From a virus, in the IMG/VR virus record IMGVR_UViG_3300046522_000356, positions 1-20,248 of that record: 20,248 nucleotides of DNA; one strand, written 5' to 3'. Of this stretch, positions 18,925 through 20,248 are shown in pieces. The notes under the pieces are model-generated. The model ran no database searches and was not told the origin of the DNA. It saw only the letters and a program-made list of their open reading frames with translations. The position numbers and the translations under genes were made by a program. How positions within the stretch are numbered: position 1 is the first letter of the stretch; every line of letters starts with the position of its first letter.

Positions 18925-19440
18925 ATGGACAACGAACAGAGCAGCACTTTCACTGAGGCGCCCATGCGTAATGCTCCGCCGCCTCTCTCCGACCGGGAGC
19001 GGGAAATCGCGCTGCAAGCCATTGCGGCTCGAGCGACGGGCACTCCTGTGGAGGCTGCTTACCAGATCCTGGCGGGCATCGAAGCGCTGGATGTCGGCCC
19101 TGAAGGCCCCTTGGTGGTTTTGTGGCCCAAAGGGAATGGTTTAGAGGCGATGGAGGACAGAGCTGCCTGGCACAAGGCCGAGATGGAGCGCTTGCTTGCC
19201 AGAGCCGGTGACCTCCAGCGTGCTCTCGATCTCGCCAAGCAGCGAGCTGCGATTACTCGGTCCGGATGCGCGCCTGAAGATCCTGATGGATTGGCTGGGC
19301 TACCAGATCATCCAGCCGCTCAAGAATGTTTTGCACATCAGCGGATTCGAGCTGGAGAGCCATCAGCTCAGGGCGAAGCAGATCCAGCAACTCGTCATCT
19401 TTCAGCAGGCGAACCTCTTCAAGGCGCCAGTGATGAGTAA
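18925..19440 (+). CDS. Hypothetical early protein with an antisense-overlapped tail, 171 aa
   Basis: Not recognised. GGAGAGGGCG precedes the ATG at 18925. The first ~110 residues look like a genuine helical protein: PPPLSDREREIALQAIAARA, TPVEAAYQILAGIEALDVGP and AEMERLLARAGDLQRALDLA, the last a likely coiled coil. The remaining ~60 residues (from about SGCAPEDPDGLAG) are the complement of the minus-strand gene 19253-19669 and have no clear secondary-structure pattern. The original gene may have ended earlier, or it may have been fused to this frame by insertion of the leftward cassette. It sits where lambda has cII, but no CII-like HTH is visible. Confidence 0.65.
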   Translation: MDNEQSSTFTEAPMRNAPPPLSDREREIALQAIAARATGTPVEAAYQILAGIEALDVGPEGPLVVLWPKGNGLEAMEDRAAWHKAEMERLLARAGDLQRALDLAKQRAAITRSGCAPEDPDGLAGLPDHPAAQECFAHQRIRAGEPSAQGEADPATRHLSAGEPLQGASDE

Positions 19441-19669
19441 TCGCCAAGTGCAGCCGAAGGGGCTCGAATCGTTCCGGCTCTTCCCATGGCAGGTAGAGCT
19501 TGGCTCGCAACTGCTTGTCAAGATACTCAAGCAAGAACCACGGGTAAGCGTAGTAGAGCTTGTTGATCTGGTCGCCCAAAAACGGATCTCGACTGATCTC
19601 ACGAATGCCACTGGGGGCACCGTTCGCCAGGGTTTCAAGGAGTTTCCCTGCGCTTTGCTTGTAACGCAT
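19253..19669 (-). CDS. Hypothetical minus-strand accessory protein, 138 aa
   Basis: Not recognised. GGAGG lies eight bases before ATG 19669. The soluble protein has PFLGDQINKLYYAYPWFLLE, a block YLPWEEPERFEPLRLHLAIT, and a leucine-rich acidic C-terminus (EEVRLLKDDELLDLLRPELM and QNILERLDDLVAQPIHQDLQ), giving a mostly helical protein. It runs against the rightward operon and overlaps the 3' end of the gene at 18925 by 188 bases in antisense. A leftward terminator lies just upstream (19757-19780), so it must use its own promoter in 19670-19756, a typical moron arrangement. Confidence 0.72.
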   Translation of the reverse strand: MRYKQSAGKLLETLANGAPSGIREISRDPFLGDQINKLYYAYPWFLLEYLDKQLRAKLYLPWEEPERFEPLRLHLAITHHWRLEEVRLLKDDELLDLLRPELMALQLESADVQNILERLDDLVAQPIHQDLQARIRTE

Positions 19670-19756
19670 ATGTCCGGCCTCCGATAGCCTTTTCGTGTGG
19701 AAGCAAAAAGCTACCACGGATGCGCTGGACACCCATAACGCCCGAATTGCGGGCAT

Positions 19757-19780
19757 AAAAAAACCGCCTGGCAGGGCGGT
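19757..19780 (-). terminator. Leftward intrinsic terminator upstream of the 138-aa gene
   Basis: On the minus strand ACCGCC-loop CTGCCA-GGCGGT is followed by a run of seven Ts. It would stop leftward transcripts coming from the right before they enter the gene starting at 19669. A second small stem (GCCCG/CGGGC, 19741-19755) lies next to it. The plus direction has no T-run. Confidence 0.85.
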
Positions 19781-19806
19781 CTTCTGAAACATCAACGAGG
19801 CCGATT

Positions 19807-19908
19807 ATGCACCGCACAGACGATGCAGGCAATACCGCTCATTCCACGTCAGTTTTCGGCTTTTCGCGAAATCTGACGCGTCAGGCTGTCAGTCAAGGAG
19901 GGCGTTAG
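19807..19908 (+). CDS. Short ORF before the replication gene, 33 aa
   Basis: Begins MHRTDDAGNTAHSTSVFGFS and ends with NLTRQAVSQGGR; polar, no family recognised. GAGG lies six bases before the ATG, and the stop is two bases upstream of the next start, so the gene could be a translational leader for the replication-type gene. Its last codons contain that gene's ribosome site (AAGGAGGGCG). Confidence 0.5.
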   Translation: MHRTDDAGNTAHSTSVFGFSRNLTRQAVSQGGR

Positions 19909-19910
19909 TA

Positions 19911-20248
19911 ATGGCTCGTATCCGCACCATCAAGCCTGAGTTCTGGACCAGTGAACAGGTCATGGAGTGCTCGGCGATGGCTCGACTCCTGTTCATCGGG
20001 ATCTGGAACTTCTGCGACGACGCTGGCAACCATCCGATGTCCCCCAAGACCATCAAAGCTCTCGTTTTTCCTGGCGACGACATCACTGCGTTAGCGGTGG
20101 AGGGGCTGCTCGCTGAGCTGGTATCGAACCGACTGATCACCATCTACGAGGCAGCATCGAAGCAGTACCTGCACGTCAACGGATGGCACCACCAGAAGAT
20201 CGATAGACCTACTGTAAAGCACCCTGAATTCGTTGAGCCTTCGCCGAG
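19911..20248 (+). CDS. Phage replication-type protein (N-terminal part)
   Basis: First ~112 residues; the rest is beyond the right edge. Opens MARIRTIKPEFWTSEQVMEC, followed by MARLLFIGIWNFCDDAGNHP and a winged-helix-like part (PKTIKALVFPGDDITALAVE and GLLAELVSNRLITIYE), then QYLHVNGWHHQKIDRPT. This order is well known at the N-terminus of phage replisome-organiser/replication proteins related to lambda O and DnaT-like loaders, which bind the phage origin and recruit helicase. GGAGG precedes the ATG. Location in the PR operon after cro fits the same role. Confidence 0.83.
   Translation, partial: MARIRTIKPEFWTSEQVMECSAMARLLFIGIWNFCDDAGNHPMSPKTIKALVFPGDDITALAVEGLLAELVSNRLITIYEAASKQYLHVNGWHHQKIDRPTVKHPEFVEPSP

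Noticed and set aside
1-20248. tRNA genes, rRNA, CRISPR arrays, insertion sequences
   Set aside because: I saw no tRNA-like cloverleaf, no regularly spaced repeats, and no transposase or terminal inverted repeats in the window.

Overview
The window is the left (integrase-proximal) arm of a temperate, lambda-organised prophage in what is most likely a Pseudomonas of the fluorescens/putida type. The host call rests on the left-edge ABC-F gene (YbiT type, very like what I remember of the Pseudomonas protein), the GC-rich codon use, and an early-gene repertoire common in Pseudomonas prophages: a nucleoid-associated protein NdpA/YejK homologue, a NinX-family protein, an ASCH-like protein, an orphan ParB, a C5 cytosine methyltransferase and a PAPS-reductase-like protein. 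No database search was possible. Family names rest on motifs and recall.

Layout. 1-389 is host sequence, the 5' part of ybiT on the minus strand. 410-1776 holds integrase and an excisionase-like gene, whose reading frames overlap by 160 bases. 1815-16680 is a long leftward (minus-strand) early operon, with many ATGA or GTGA start/stop overlaps. It is interrupted by five islands of rightward genes: 3360-3545, 6226-7516, 10007-10261, 11543-12175 and 13327-13683. These are small, mostly unrecognised and often membrane-anchored, and they look like morons (independently expressed prophage accessory genes). 16681-17437 has no intact gene. It is the leader of the leftward transcript, with hairpins and traces of decayed short ORFs.

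17336-18848 is the immunity region. Three operators with core ATAAC-N4-GTTAT sit at the leftward promoter and three at the rightward promoter. Between them are a LexA/CI-type self-cleaving repressor (minus) and a small unknown gene in the position of lambda rex. That small gene's upstream region carries a near-consensus LexA (SOS) box. A YdaS/Cro-like gene starts the rightward operon, followed by an unknown gene, a minus-strand cassette behind its own terminator, a short ORF, and the start of a replication-type gene that runs off the right edge.

How it works together (inference). CI holds PL and PR silent. RecA activation after DNA damage should cleave CI and, by inactivating LexA, also switch on the rex-position gene. 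PL then drives a ~670-base leader and an operon whose first gene encodes a PL7 (alginate-lyase) family protein without a signal peptide, followed by ParB, NdpA, DNA-modification and nucleotide-processing genes, reaching toward xis/int. The observations I rate highest are the LexA-box gene, the PL7 lyase under CI control, and the inverted repeats upstream of the orphan parB.
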